The notes under the pieces: model-generated
Seen by the model: only the letters and a program-made list of their open reading frames with translations
Told to the model about the DNA's origin: nothing
Databases searched by the model: none
From: Linnemannia schmuckeri
Lineage: Eukaryota > Mortierellomycota > Mortierellomycetes > Mortierellales > Mortierellaceae
Reading direction: 5' to 3'
DNA length: 64,000 bases
Assembly: GCA_029449235.1 (NCBI GenBank)
Contig: JANATG010000006.1
Span: 2,604,001-2,668,000 of the forward strand
Part shown: positions 25,144 through 38,447 of the stretch, piece after piece
Position numbering within the stretch: position 1 is the first letter of the stretch
How the letters are laid out: every line of letters starts with the position of its first letter
Translations under genes and position numbers: made by a program

Positions 25144-25752
25144 TTAGCGGGAAAGAGGGAAGAGGGGAAGAGAGTCCTCTCTGTTAAATCGGATGGTGGA
25201 AGGAAGGTAGGGTAGAGAGGAGCAAAATAGAGAGTGTGTAAGGATTGAATGGAAATGAATGGGTTAAGGAAGGGAATGAAAAAAAGAGGAGGAAGGAAGG
25301 AAGTGTGGAAGGGAGAAAGGATGGAAGAGACGAGTAGAAACAAACAAAGGAATGGAGGATAAGGAAAAGAAAAAGGAAGAGCTAGAAAAGTCAAAAGAAA
25401 GGAAAAATCAAAAGGAGGGTTCAAGATGGAAGATAACGAAACAGCAGCAGCTCAAGAGCCAAGATTACAAAGGAGGGGGCAAGTGACAACAGCCTGCTAT
25501 TGCAAAGAGATGGACAACAGGGTGGAGTAGAGAATACATAAAATAGGCTAGTATGCACTTCAACAAAGGAAGATAACAATGAAGCCGGCCGCCAAGAGTA
25601 GAGAAGGAGCTCTCTTTTTTCTCGTTGCTGCAACGGACAACAAAGAACAGACAAACGATCGATGATGCGTGGCTGCAGCAGAGTGGAGAGATGAACGGAC
25701 GGACATTTCGATCACGTGCAATATTAGACTTCATTCTTCATTCCTTCACTCC
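25144..25752. other. NEO1 upstream region / APC1 3' flank
   Basis: The plus strand is purine-rich up to about 25470, i.e. a pyrimidine-rich leader for NEO1 read on the minus strand. The stop of APC1 lies at 25753, so the promoter of NEO1 abuts the end of APC1. I see no separate gene. Confidence 0.45.
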
Positions 25753-28700
25753 CTAGTCAAGAAGGTACTCAAGCACCTTCAGGCTGACCCTTGGATACGC
25801 CAGCGAGAATACCTGTGCAAGCAGGCCATTCATCTCACTTGCAGTCCTACCACTGACACCTGCACTGCTACTGCCCTGGCCAGCTTCTCCTCGTCGTTGG
25901 TGCAAAAGGGGCCGCCACTGGTCGACCGTGCTCTCCAGGGCTCGCTTCATCGATCGGATCTGATCCGGTCCAGGGATCCTATTCAACTCGAGCCACACCT
26001 TGAACCAATCGGTCTTCGTCGCCTCCTTTTTTTTACTGCTACCCTCATCTTCCGCTTCCTCTTCCTCTTCTTCCTCCTGCTGCTGCTGCGGCTGTTGCAA
26101 CCGGTAATCCCTCAGATACGACTTGACTCCTGACTCGCGTTTCTTGCGACCAACACCACCACCGCGAGTTCCACTCTCAGTAAAAGAAGGAAATGTCCCA
26201 TTAGCAAAGTAATGACGCGCCTTGCCCCGCGTCGTCTTCCACAAATCATCGCCATCATCACCCTCCTCCTCTCGCTCCATGGAAAGCGTACCTTCGAGCT
26301 CGACAGACGCCATCATCGCCTGATCCACTCGCTTCGTCACCTCAGAGTACAGCTCCGTGATCCGGCTGATCTTGACCAACGTCTGGCTTCCGTCATCCTC
26401 AATCATCCGGATCCCGCTGTTTCTAGTGCCACTACTGCTCGGTCCAGCCGTCCGTTTTGCGAGATCACCACCACCCCGACGATCTTGCGTTTCCAAGAGT
26501 CGTCGCCCCATTTGCATCTCGTAGTACTGCTTCAGAATCCTCAATTCCCAAAGACTCATCCATGACATCTCATCCAGATCCTCCAATCGATTCGCAATAT
26601 CATACAGCCACACATGAACGCCCAGCATCTCCACCTTGTCCATCGTCAGACACTCGTATAGCACACTTGTGAAATAACTGGCTCGCAGTTCCTCCTTCGC
26701 CAAATCCTCCGCGTCTTCGCTTTCACCCATGGGACGCAGTCGACAGAGATACTTTGCAAACGATGCCACCTGAGGGTCCTTCAAGAGCGTCAACGAAAAG
26801 TCTTGTCCAAACAATGCAGAGTCAGGTTCAAGCTCATCCTTGAGAGATCCAATGTCAAGGGCGTCTTGCAATGGAAGCCATTCTCCGCCTTCTGTTGATC
26901 GACCAGCACCACCAGCGAATGAGCCCCCAGATCTCGAAAAAATCTCACCGTTGGCATGATTCAGTCCCTTACCCAACGTCCGCTGTCGATGTATCTCGAT
27001 CATACGCTCCAGCTTTTTCCGTCTCTCCCGTCTCGGTCCTCCACTCTCCTCAACACCATCCCCTTCTATTCCTTCGCCCGTAAGAACCTTGGGAAACGGC
27101 CGTGCGAGAATCCCACGCATGCCAGAATGGTCCTCGGAATAGCTCAAATGCCCAATCCGTCTCATCACCGCAATCGACCCAGATTTGAGAATCCTCCACA
27201 TCTGCGCATAGTCCTCCTTCTCGCTGTTGAAATCCAGCGTAATCGGCCAGTATCGAGCACCCTTGATCTCAATCTTAGAGATGGTCGATAGTTCCGGGAG
27301 AAGGCAGGGAGTCATCATGGATAGCTTGGAGGTTGAGTATGGCGTTCTGCCTATGTCTTGTGTTACGTTGGGGTTCAGTCCAGTGTACTCCGATTCCTGT
27401 GAAAGCGGTATACTCGGCTCGTCAGAGACCAACGTAGTATGATCTTGGCCTGGTTGTGACTGGGGCTGATGCAACGTTGGCTTTAGGTGGACTGTCACGG
27501 GAACGGGACAGTACGCGCCAGTGCTGGCCTCCCTTGTCACCAAACATCGGGGCTCGACAGCCAGAACCCACAAGTGTCGAAACGCCTGCAAGTGGCCACG
27601 ATTATCCATGGGATCGATAGGGAGGCGTGGGTAAAGACTGCATAGCAGAGCCGCCACACACCGATTGGTGGTTCCAAGAGTGCAGGTTCCTCCACCGAGG
27701 AACAAAAAGCCGAGGGCCATGTGATACGCCATGTGGCTGCCGTAGTTGGTGTCGCCTTTGATTCGTTTGTGCAGTTTTCGAAGAGTGCGGAGGAAATCGA
27801 TCCGACCCGACCCGGCAATCACCATCGATGCAGCCATTGTCGTCACATCCAGGCATGTGCGCATCGTCGACATTGTGATGCTGTCCTCATACGACTCGTC
27901 TATTTCGCAAAAAATACAGAGAAAAATGGTTAATCGAAAATATTCTGCCACAGGACCTTTGACTTGACAGCTAAAACACAATGTACCTTGAGCGACGCGT
28001 CCAAGCTCGAGAAACATGTCGAGATGCTGATGGATGCATTTGTACGCTGCCTCGTTCCCGCTCCCTGCGAACCGGAGACCAATTGCGAAACAGGCGCCAG
28101 CACGGATACTGTAATAGGATTGAGGTCCGGTCTCTGTCTTTGGTGGTCCACCGGTCTTGACATCTCGCAAGAACTCTGGCACTTGAGAAAGAACCCAATC
28201 CCCAGATGGGATGATCTCGTCCCAAAGGACAATTGCTCTACAAATGACTCGCAGCATGAGAGAGTTGGGGTTGAGATAGTCCAGTAGATACTGTGTCTCG
28301 GGCACAGCCAACTTGGCAGCAATGGATCGGCTGTTTGTTTTGAGATACATCAGACCCATGGCAATGGTGGCGCCAGTGCCAGTCAAATCAACTCCTGTAT
28401 GCCTGCGAGTCCCGCTCATGTCGTCCATTCCTGAGTACTGAGCATTATCATCTGCCATGCCTTGGTGCCGAGGACGTTGCGGCCTGTCTGCGCTTCCAGG
28501 CATGTAGCTCAACAAAACATCGACTATCTTCATATCTCGAAGACCCATGGGCTTGTTTCCCTGTCCGAGTGTAATTAGTCCGAGCCCGAACCCTGCAGCA
28601 ACTGAATGAGCCTCCTGCAAATTACTTGATAATTCCAAGAAATGGCCCCACGTTGATCCAATCTCTGTCAACATCACTTCCGCCATTCGACGATTCGAAG

Positions 28701-31700
28701 TCTCCGCATAGACGAGTCCGATTCCCAACACGCAAGCGACTTGTGTCAGGAGAGACAGGTTAAATTCAGATCCGTCCTTGGGCAACAAGGCAGGAGCATG
28801 CAGAAACAATAACTTGGTAGTTGCCGTGTTCATGGTACCGATGTAAGCGCACGAGAGGCCGAGGAGAAGTCCTGTCGAAGTCAGCTCGTGCTTGTATGAG
28901 AGATACCGCCAGACGTGTGACCAGGCGAGCTTTTTGAGATGACCAGTCAAACCGAGGGCGAGCAGAAACCCGGCATGGTTACAGCTGAGGTTATCGGGAC
29001 GGTTGTAGATGATCCATGAGGGGCTCACATCCTTGCTTGTTGACGAAATCCTGAGACCTGCAGCTACTCCGTTGTTGAATAATGGCCAGCTCATGGCCTG
29101 GTCACCGCCAAGAAGGGAAATGTCGAATTCTGTCTCGCCGTACACGGGTAAAATTTTGGCCGTAAGCGTAATGTCGGGAAAGGGGCACCGCTGTGTCAAG
29201 ATCTGGGTCATGGTTCCGAACGTCAAAATCGCACGTCCAACAGGCAAGGCTAAGGTTCGTAGCGCAAGTTTTCGAAGAACTTCCTGATGAGATACCCTCA
29301 AATCGTCCTCGTTCAAACCGGGTTCGTCCTTGGAGCGAATCTTGAGCATGACCGAAGACTGGAGCATCTTTTGAGTCTCTTCTATCCGCTTATCGGCTCC
29401 AAATCGCATGTTGGTGACCTCTGCCTCGGCAATCTCTGTTCCCGTGCTCTCCATGTCGTTCTCCCGTTCCTGCGGTGTGTCTTCCTTGCAAAGCGTCGCG
29501 ATATCCTGGCGTTTCGACGCATCCTACGAAGTTAATGTGGGCATTTCGTTAACATCGTTAATATAATACGAGATAAGCCCTCTTCTTAAAAATAACAAGA
29601 GTAGAGATGTCAACTTACGGGCGCTTGAGAAATGGGCTTTATATAATACCCAGGCATTCTGTTGGACTTTAGCTCCGCAAGATCATTCCTGCCGATAAAG
29701 GAGAGTGCATAGGAGTCCATGCCTGGGGGCGGATTGTTACGACACTTCCAAAGGGCCTCCCTGAGAGGAACCGAAATCCCAAAAGGCAGTTGATCCAGCT
29801 GTGTTGTGCTGAACCTTTCCTCGACAATGGCTCTAACTGCACTCTGGTCGCCAGTCTCGCCGTCCATCAACGCAGCATAGAAAGTCGTAACCTTGCGAGT
29901 CAACTCACATGGCACAGTGGCTGGGATGAGCGAAAGGCCTGGATCTGGCTCGCGAATCGAAGAAAGAGCCTCCAGAGTCGGGAAGACCGAAGTCTCTTGG
30001 GGGCGGGTTACCATGTCAACGATCCACTTGAAAATATCTGGCGGATCAAATTGGAACAGCTCCAGCGGTAAAGTTTCTCCTTCCATAAATACCTCTATCA
30101 AGTTGTCATGAACGTTTCGTTAGCGACAAGTTCAAATAATACTGTAAATCTTTGCCCACATCCACAAGTTGCGTCGGTTTATGATGTCTGCGATGTTTCT
30201 TACCAGGCATTTCCACCCGTTTGGCCGTTGAGAAGTCCCGACGGGCGTAAAAGTCTTCCCATGTCTTCCATCCTACAAGTCGTGCCAGTAACTTCAGTAA
30301 TGGCTCTAACTTCCGTTCCTGAGAAGTGACAATGTTCAAGCCCCGGTCCACGTAGACAAGATGGAGCGCGACGAGAATAAAAGTGTAAAACTTGACCAGG
30401 TCCAAGTTGAATGATTGCCGTGTGGACGGGCCTCGGAGTCTTGCCATCCGCTGTGCTCGCATGACCAACTCTGTGTAGGGATTACTCGTCGATGTAGGAA
30501 GGTCAGATGTATCTCCTCTAAATGCCGGGTGGTCGAACAAGCGCTGGTGGATGTCTGAGTCCAATAAAAAGTTCCAGTCGAGTTCCGATACATCAGGTTT
30601 CTTGGTGACAGAAGGGAGAGATCGAGACGATAGTGTAGGGGATTTCAAGCCTGTAGGATGGAAACTGGGATCGCAGTACGAGAGAAGTGTAGCAGAAAAA
30701 TTTCCCCATTCGTCCGTGGCTGGCACTGTGTCGTACTTGGCCTCGCTGCTGTACTGCAGCTGGAGGAATCGGTGCCGAAAATCCCAGAGAACTTCGACTG
30801 GCATAGCGCAGCTGATGGCGTCCAGACACTGCTGCACTAGACTAGATCTTACAACAAAATCGAGTTTTGCCCGAATGATGGTCCCGCTTCCAAGAACGAT
30901 GTTGAACCTGTCTTCGACAGCATCTCGAAGCTCTGCGATGGCACTGTCCTTGTCCTTCTTAAAGGTTGAACTCTTGATCCTAAAAGCCCCAAGGTGATCA
31001 ATGGTGGTTGATTTTGGCAGATGTCCAAAGGTGTTATTCTGCCGGTGTGTGAGCTTCTCGATATCGACGTCGACATGACACGGAATAAATTCGTCCGCGT
31101 ATCCAGTCCAGATTAGAAGAGCTCCCTCGGAGGTGACCAACAGAATGTCGCGATAGAACTTCCGAGTTCCTTCTAAAGAAATTGCTGAACGCGCGGGCCT
31201 TGTCCAGAGATGGATCGTAAACTGGTTGGCGATAATCCGGTAACAAGAAATCTTGTCGGCATCCTGATCAAACACGCAAACAACAGGCGAGCCATCAAGG
31301 GCATGGGCGCTTATTATCTTGGAGTTTGCCCTAAATAAATCAAATCCGGCGATATCCAATTTAGAACTGTGCATTATCAAAAAAAGCATACATAGCTGTT
31401 GCAACTTTGCGACTATGCAGAGTGAGACTTACGACGCCGGATGGATATCACTTGCAATTTCATAAAAATACGTGTCCGTGCGCATCTGGAGATCTGTATC
31501 CAACTCTTCGTCACGACTGCCGTCAGAATCCTGCATGCCCTCCTCGGGCAAGATTTTCGAATATGGCAGAGACGTTGGCATCCTAGACCCGTACCGCCAG
31601 ACTCGATGATGCTTGAGCAGTAGGTCAAATGTGACTACAATCTTGTCCACGGTCTCGTAGGATGACATAAAGACACAGGTGTTGAGAATATCGCCGACTG

Positions 31701-32586
31701 TCCCACCCAAATGTCTGATCCGTGGCACATCCTCCTGCGACAGTGTCACCGGTGACGACGCATCCTTGGCCGGCAGTCTGAAGAGAGTTACGGCCTGGAA
31801 CTCATTTAAAGGATCCATAGTCATATAAAACCGCGCCAGTCCAGAACCATCCTGGCTCTCCTTCAAGTCTTCCTCGGGCTCCGTTTTTCGCTCCAGCATC
31901 AAACCAAGATCGAGGGCCCAGATCTTGTGAACCGCAAAGGGAAGATGGACTGAGTGTGTCTCACCGCCTGTGAAATAAACGCGCACGGTGTCCTTGAGGA
32001 CGATCACGAGGGCTTGTTGCCGACATTCCCGATCCATTGAGGATGTGTTACTGGTCGAAGGTCGCTGCTGATTCTGCCCGAAATCATATACGTCATCGTT
32101 CTCCATATCGTGATCAGGTCCGCGAACCGACTTTGTTTTGGATGAGTTGTTGACCAAGAGCCATGCAAACAGGGTATGTTGGACAACCTCGTTCTCGGAC
32201 GAGAAATCAACCGACATTCGGAGAACGCCTCCCTGAGCCCAGGTCACCTTGGCCCCTTTAACCACGATTTCGGCATCGTATCCTCGAGGACCTATCCTGC
32301 TGAGCGAACTTGCCCCGCTATTATTATTTGTGTTGGGCTGACTGCTGCTGACATCGGTTGCCCCGTTCTGGCTATCAAGGCTACCCTGAATGATGTCGTC
32401 GTATGTCGGTGGATACAACCCATAGCGTGGTTTTGCTCGGTTGGGAGTTGCAAAAGGCGTATACGCCCCAGAGCGTAATGTGTGTGAAGCTCCCTGTGTG
32501 GGTTTGTTGAGTGTCGTTGTTGTTGCTTTTGTGAACGAGCCTTCAGACCCGAATGGTCTGTATTCTCCGAGGATGGTGATCTCCAT
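25753..32586 (-). CDS. APC1: Anaphase-promoting complex subunit 1 (APC1)
   Basis: Five exons (32586-31433, 31366-30204, 30094-29619, 29523-27987, 27899-25753) give 2158 residues. The N-terminus LGEYRPFGSEG matches the APC1 opening. Next come the WD40-like region (LLIWTGYADEFIP, LDLGLMLERK), a mid-region, and C-terminal proteasome/cyclosome repeats (NHAGFLLALGLTGHLKKLAW, LLGLSCAYIGTMNTATTKLL, GLGLITLGQ, FLFLGGGTCTLG). APC1 is the largest scaffold of the APC/C ubiquitin ligase that triggers anaphase. The last intron is 87 nt and in frame, so the unspliced frame stays open. The segment ending FCEI inside it is non-coding, shown by GTACAT...AAATAG borders and restoration of QDESYED. ATG 32586 was chosen because the upstream frame soon meets a stop, though a tiny 5' exon cannot be excluded. 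A Ser/Gln/Arg-rich tail follows the PC repeats. Confidence 0.95.
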
Positions 32587-33064
32587 GATGCATTGACTGT
32601 CCGGCTCTGTGTGCTCGTGAATGTGTGTTCCCTGAACGAGCTTGTCCAGGTCCTCGAGCTCGTCGTCCTGTGTGTAGGTCTGGTGAGATCATGAATGGAC
32701 GAAGAAGTGGTGGCGAAATAACCGAAGAAAAGGCAAAAAAGGCCACCCTCGAGTCGCGCGTCTCATTATGTCACGTGCGCTATGTACCTGGAGGGTGTGG
32801 AGAAATGCCGTCACAATCGCCTATAAAAGCTCCCTCGCTTGACCTTTTCGCTTCTTTTTTCTCATCAACCCCTCTCACATCGCGTCGATCCTCCTTCCAT
32901 AACCACCGCTCTGCTGGGGCATTCAATTATTACACCATCTCTAAACAGTCGAACGAGTGTCTTCTATTTGTACATTACCCACCCGACAAGAAAACATACC
33001 TTAAGACTCCCCCTCTAACACACTCACTCGCACTTTTTCAAGAGAAGAAATCTGATTCGTAAAG
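32587..33064. promoter_or_regulatory. Divergent promoter region of APC1 and INTS3
   Basis: The 478 bp between the two start codons must hold both promoters. A TATA-like ctataaaag sits at 32821-32829, oriented for INTS3 about 240 bp before its ATG. The remaining leader is C/T- and A-rich. No comparable TATA is seen for APC1. Confidence 0.6.
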
Positions 33065-36000
33065 ATGGCGAACCCTGAGCACCAGCATGGGCCTTCCTAT
33101 ATCCTCGACCTCCGACTATATGACGATGAAGACGCCATCGATGCGGTTAGTATCATAGACAAAACTATTTTTCCACCTTCTCATACTCTATCCACATATA
33201 AAACAAACACGAATGCGCCTCTAACACACTTGAACATATGCCCTTGCGCGCCAATAAATAGGATCTGGCTAAGGATTACAACACACTAGTGGCGATCTTC
33301 CCGGGCAAATCAGAGATGGAAATTCAGCATCACCTCCAGGAAATTGTATCTGCCGACATGTCGAAGCACGCAGAAATCCTAAACGGACTTTTCTACGCCA
33401 TCCTCACATATCACACTCACCCTGGAAGCCCAGCATTCGGATCAAGCGACTCATCCAACAGCGTCAATGGAAACGCCAATACACCAAATCCCAACCGTCA
33501 ACATTCTTACTCCTGCCAGGCTTTGGCACGACTTATGAGGCTGGTCCAGCGCGACAGCTATGGTCATGTCTTCAAGCAGACGCGGTACTTCTGTCTTTAC
33601 CCTAACTTCCAGAAGATCCGACCCGCCGTGCGGGAGCAATTGATCTGGATTGTCGGTCATATCACAGACGCACGGATGCCAGCGATCCATCTTATCGAGC
33701 AGCTCTACACTGCTTTGCTGAAACAAATTCGCGGAGGAGATGTTTCGATTCCAAACGTACAGCATGCGGAGTCTACCCTTCGCTTACTCCAAGGCAACCA
33801 GGAATTTGTGGACGCATCGACAGTCTTGATCGCCTATTCGTGTTACACCTATTTGCGTATCATTCTGGATCATGGCAGTAGTCGACTTACAGTTCTTCGC
33901 CAGCAGGAAGTAAATTACTGTGTCAGGTTGCTACGAGAGAGATTCCGGGAGTGCTCAGAGCTTGGTCGAGATCTCATCCGAGCGTTGCAAGACGTGGGCA
34001 GAGGGATCCCGGAGTTTGAGGCGATTTGGGTCGACCTGCTGTACAATCCCAGATCTTTGAACCCGCAACTTGAAAACATTCGACAGATCCTTGCTGTACC
34101 TTCTCCAAAGATATACTTGGCGAGTAGACTTTCTTATGACATGGAACAAAAGCTTTTGCACATCCTGGAGCATGTAAGTCATTGCATGTTTGACTCGCGG
34201 TGTCGCTACTTAAGTGAACGCAGCGATGAATACCTCGCTAATTTTAACCTGTCCTCCTTTGTGCACTCTCTACTTGTAGATCCACAATGGGCAACATTAC
34301 CGGAATGTGCAGTGGTTCACAGAACGGTTCCTGCCAACCCCAGAGTCAGACACCCTTTATTCGGACATTATGCGCTATATCTGTGGCGTTTATCACCCTG
34401 CCAACGCAGTACTAGCTGGCCCTACCGTACCCCGCTATGCTCTTATTCAAACCTTTCTCAGGAACATCAGGGTAACGCATTTTAATGGCAAATGTCTGCA
34501 TCTTGTTGTTAGAAACGAGAGACAATATATCACATGAACGATAAGCTAACTTCATCTGTGCGCTCTTTTACTTTAGTCGCCTGTCACAGCTTCTAATGTC
34601 AAGCTGGCATTGATGTACGACTGGCTGTTTTTCGAACCTACAAGAGACAGCATCATGAATATTGGTATGTAATCCTTTCAAATGGAGGCTGCAAGGAAGG
34701 TTCACGACAATGCTAACAACTCCGTAAACGTCGCTAACGTATCAATATTTTTTCTTGCCTGCGCTCGCAATAGAGCCGGCGATGCTTCTTATGGAGAGGT
34801 CAATCGAGCGGGCACCGTACTTAACCGCCATCATGATGGAGTTCTTATTCTTTGCAATTGAAAACTACTGTCCCCCACTGCGTGAATACATTCAAGAGCA
34901 CGTCGCCAAGGCTGCTCAGTCGATTGTCGACAAGGGGGTCATCAGGTATGAACTTGTCGATCTCACATAACGCTTGTTCTCTATAAATATTCCTGAAGGT
35001 TGGACTTTCTAATAGACCACCTCCGCTTTTTGAACAAACAATAGGTCCTTCAAACTTATGTACAAGGCTCCTCAATTGAATGACTTTCCACCCATCCGCG
35101 AATACATGCTGTCCATGTTTCACGCCCACGTGGCCGAGCCAGCCGATCAAAATCAGGGACCGCCCTCGTCAAGTGGCCTTACACCTGACAATCCGGATGA
35201 TTTGTTGGCATTGGGAGGAGGTGATGAAAGAAGCAACGGTTCAGGCGACTTTGATGGCTCACGAGATGAACCTCAGGCTGGGCTGGAGTGGGATGATTCC
35301 GAAGATGAGGGCTCACTTCCTCACAAGGAGCCAAAGAAGTCTGATCCCGCATCATCATCAACGTCACCACACCGCTCTCGTGAGTCGTCAAAGGAGCCGA
35401 TGCAGGTGGATGAGCCAGGAACGTTCTCCAACAGTACGTCATCATCCACTTTGGCCCAAGGCGACGAAGATGACCAGGAGGAAGATGAAGTGATGGAATC
35501 ATCCGCAGACATCGGGTCGAGTAACAAGAGCAGCAACGTTCCGCCACAAGTTCAGTCACGCACTCTTTTGGACTGGACTATGACGGACGAGGATGGCGTG
35601 GGCGCGTCAGAACCGGGCACAGGCGACAACAGCAACAGCGCTTCGACCACCGGCACTCCAGACCCAGAAGCCTCTCTCTGGATTTTTGGCAGCCTTATCC
35701 ATTCATTCAAAAGCGCATATGAGGCGGATCTCGACTCACAAGAAACAATGTCAACCTTCCGGCAAGTCTGCGAGGTCTACGAAGCAGGAGTTGGAGTTGA
35801 GAGCGCTGACATGGCTCAAATGTTTGGGCAGGAGATTTGCATGTTTGCCAGGAAATGCAGTGTCCCAGAGTCGTACGCTGCAGTGCGGAATCGATCAAAA
35901 CCGTTCGTCAACGGACGGCACGCCCAGGGTCATGACGAGTCAATGGACGAGGACGCCGGTGTCATGGGAGCTCTGATGGCTTGTCTCTGGAGAATCACCG

Positions 36001-38447
36001 AGAAGGAGGGGCGGCAGGGTGCTGAAAGGGTCGCGCAGATGTTGTCAAGCTGCGAGGCCACCGTCGACCCTAGCTCACGTTTACTCAGCATGTGGTACCT
36101 TATTGGTCTTGTTCATGGTTACCGGAGTAGCGCCCCCTCCGGAGCACCCATCACCCTAGAGGATTCACTGTTATTATATGGATCGTATCTCCAGAGCGCC
36201 GCTGCGCGAGATACTGCACAAGCACCAGACGAGGGTAGAGTTGAGATGGATCAGGGTGAGCGCGTCAAGTCGGTGGTTCAGGAATACCTTGTGAAGGATC
36301 TCCAAAACGTGCAGGATCGACAGCCCACCGTTTTCGATGCTGTCGTTCCCCTCGTCCTCCAGTACTTGCCTGATTATATCCCCAGGACCGAATCGTTCTT
36401 GCGCATGGTGATTTTCTTGGCGACACCTACACAGATCTACTGTCTTTCGCTTGGATTGTCTCAACGACAGTTTCTCTTGTTTTCATCACTGCCATCGGAT
36501 GATGGCGCACTGGCCAAGGATACGAAAGAAAAGAAGAAGAGGAACGATGGGCAGGAAGGCCGCGGATCACCTGGCTCGATTCATTTATCGCTGGCGAGTG
36601 GATGGGAACCCAGAGTGGGAGCAGAGACGCTGGAAGTCATTGGGCAGACCTTGGAGTGGGGTACATTCGATCAGATGGGAATCTGGCAGCTGATTGTTTC
36701 AGAGTTTGGAGGAGTCAACAAGGCCATTACAGGAATTTTCAATGCGAGCTGGGTTCCCAGTATGACGTCGGTGAGCCAGGCCGAGGCCCTCAGTGGACTT
36801 CTTAACCTGATCCGCACACTGTCCTTGAGTCCACCGGATATCCGCCTTGGAACAACGATAGTTCGGATTGCTAGCAGGACTGACATTGTCTCGAACGACA
36901 TGGTACAGTTCTGTCAGAGATGGATCGGCCAATCGGCAAGTACTTATCCGGACCATCTCGGGGCTATCCTGTTGTCGTTGAGTGACAAGGCTGCGGCGCC
37001 GATCTGGGAGGAACTGGACGATCTTACTCTAGGTACTCCTAGCAGTTCCGTACCGACAACACCAACACCCAAGACCACTCGATCCAGAATCGGTAGTGGT
37101 GCGCAGTCCAAGAGAGCCAAGTTGACTGTGAAGCAGCGGAAAGAGCAAGGAATGCTGCTCAAAACGGCACTCTCTCTTATTCGAGGCTGGTGCGAGACAT
37201 TGCCTGTGGAAGTAACACATCAGCATTTTTTGAGAGTTTGGTCCGCACAGGTGCGCAGTCAAGTCTTGGATGCCCTCACGGAGAACTTTGGCGTCAACGA
37301 GAAGGAGGCCTGGCCAAAAGACTGGTGGGTCAAAGACGAGGACAATGTCAGCCAAAATGATGAAGACATGGAGAGCCGGCACAGTGACGAGGACGAGGGA
37401 GATGATGACGATAAGGCGGACGATGACGATGATGAGGAGGGTGGTCGTGGTAACACCAACAACAGTAATAAGAAAAAGAAGAGTGAGGATGAGGAAGACG
37501 ATGAAAGTGATCAGGATCAACAGAGCAGCGACAGCGACCGGCGAAAAAAGGACAAGAAGCGCTTTAGAGGAGCCGCATCTGGATCGGCAAGTTCTAGCCG
37601 TCGCAACAGCCCCAAGATTGGATCTGGATCCTCTTCCACCGTGGGCAGCAATGCCTCTACTCCCGCTGCAAGCAAGAAGGGATCCTCTGCTGGTGTGTTG
37701 AACTCCAAGTCGCGTTCTACTCGGGCCGCAGCGGCCACTACCAAGAAGGCGACTCCTGCCAAGAAGGCTGCTACCAGCCGACGTCGCAAGATCTCAGAGG
37801 ATGACGATGAAGAGGAGGAAGAGGATGAAGAGGAAGCCCAAGATGATGATGAAGAGGAGGAAGAAGATGATGAGGCACAGGATGAGGAAATGGACGAGGT
37901 TGAGAAGTCGGATAAGGAAGGTGAGGAGGATGGAAGCAACGAGGAGGAGTCTGAGGAGGAGACCAAAGGCAAGAAAGGTAAAGGCAAGCGACCTGCCAAG
38001 AAGGCAGCAGCACCTGCTACCCCTACCAAGCGGGCTGCGACGACGCGGTCTCAGGTCAAGAAGCCAGCAGCTAAGCCGTTGACTCGCAGCAACCGTCGAA
38101 CACGGAAAAAGGAGGAAGAAGAGGACGAGGACGAGGAGGAGGAGGACGACGAAGACGAGGAAAAGGAAGACGATGACGAAGAAGAAGGTGGCGACCAGGG
38201 CAATGAGGACGGAGAGGATGAGGATGAAGACGAGGAAGAGGAAGAAGAGGAGGACGAAGAAGAGGAGGAGACGTCAAAGAAGGGCAAGTTGCCTGTGTAC
38301 ACTCAACGTCGAGCAGCTGCCAACGCCAACTCGAAACTCAAGGCCGCCTCTGCAGCAACCGCCTCGTCCACTTCCAAGGCCAAGGCTGCATCCAAGTCCC
38401 GCGCTAAGAACAAGCGCCGCATCGTCACCGACGACGAGAGCGAGTAA
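33065..38447 (+). CDS. INTS3: Integrator/SOSS complex subunit 3 (INTS3) orthologue
   Basis: Six exons (33065-33145, 33262-34173, 34280-34471, 34577-34664, 34774-34945, 35045-38447) give 1615 residues, all phases consistent. Residues ~30-500 match animal INTS3 as I know it: QLIWIVGHITDARM, LLKQIRGGDVSIPNVQHAES, TYLRIILDHGSSRLTVLRQQ, VNYCVRLLRERFRECSELGR, RALQDVGRGIPEFEAIWVDL, PTPESDTLYSDIMRYI, NVKLALMYDWLFFEPTRDSI, MLLMERSIERAP. After an acidic linker a second helical part (~640-1080) fits the C-terminal HEAT half. The last ~370 residues are a tail of alternating Glu/Asp runs and Lys/Ala-rich blocks, absent from the ~1040-residue human protein. INTS3 links Integrator (snRNA and promoter-proximal RNA cleavage) to the SOSS ssDNA-binding complex; function here is inferred. 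Confidence 0.9.

Noticed and set aside
32587..32700. Upstream extension of APC1 (frame reading QDDELEDLDKLVQGTHIHEH)
   Set aside because: The frame is open for about 110 bp before a stop and could come from a tiny 5' exon, but no ATG or donor is visible and ATG 32586 aligns with the family start.
35179..38302. Long minus-strand frames opposite INTS3
   Set aside because: They are shadows of the plus-strand coding sequence, mostly Ser/Pro-rich complements of Glu/Asp codons.
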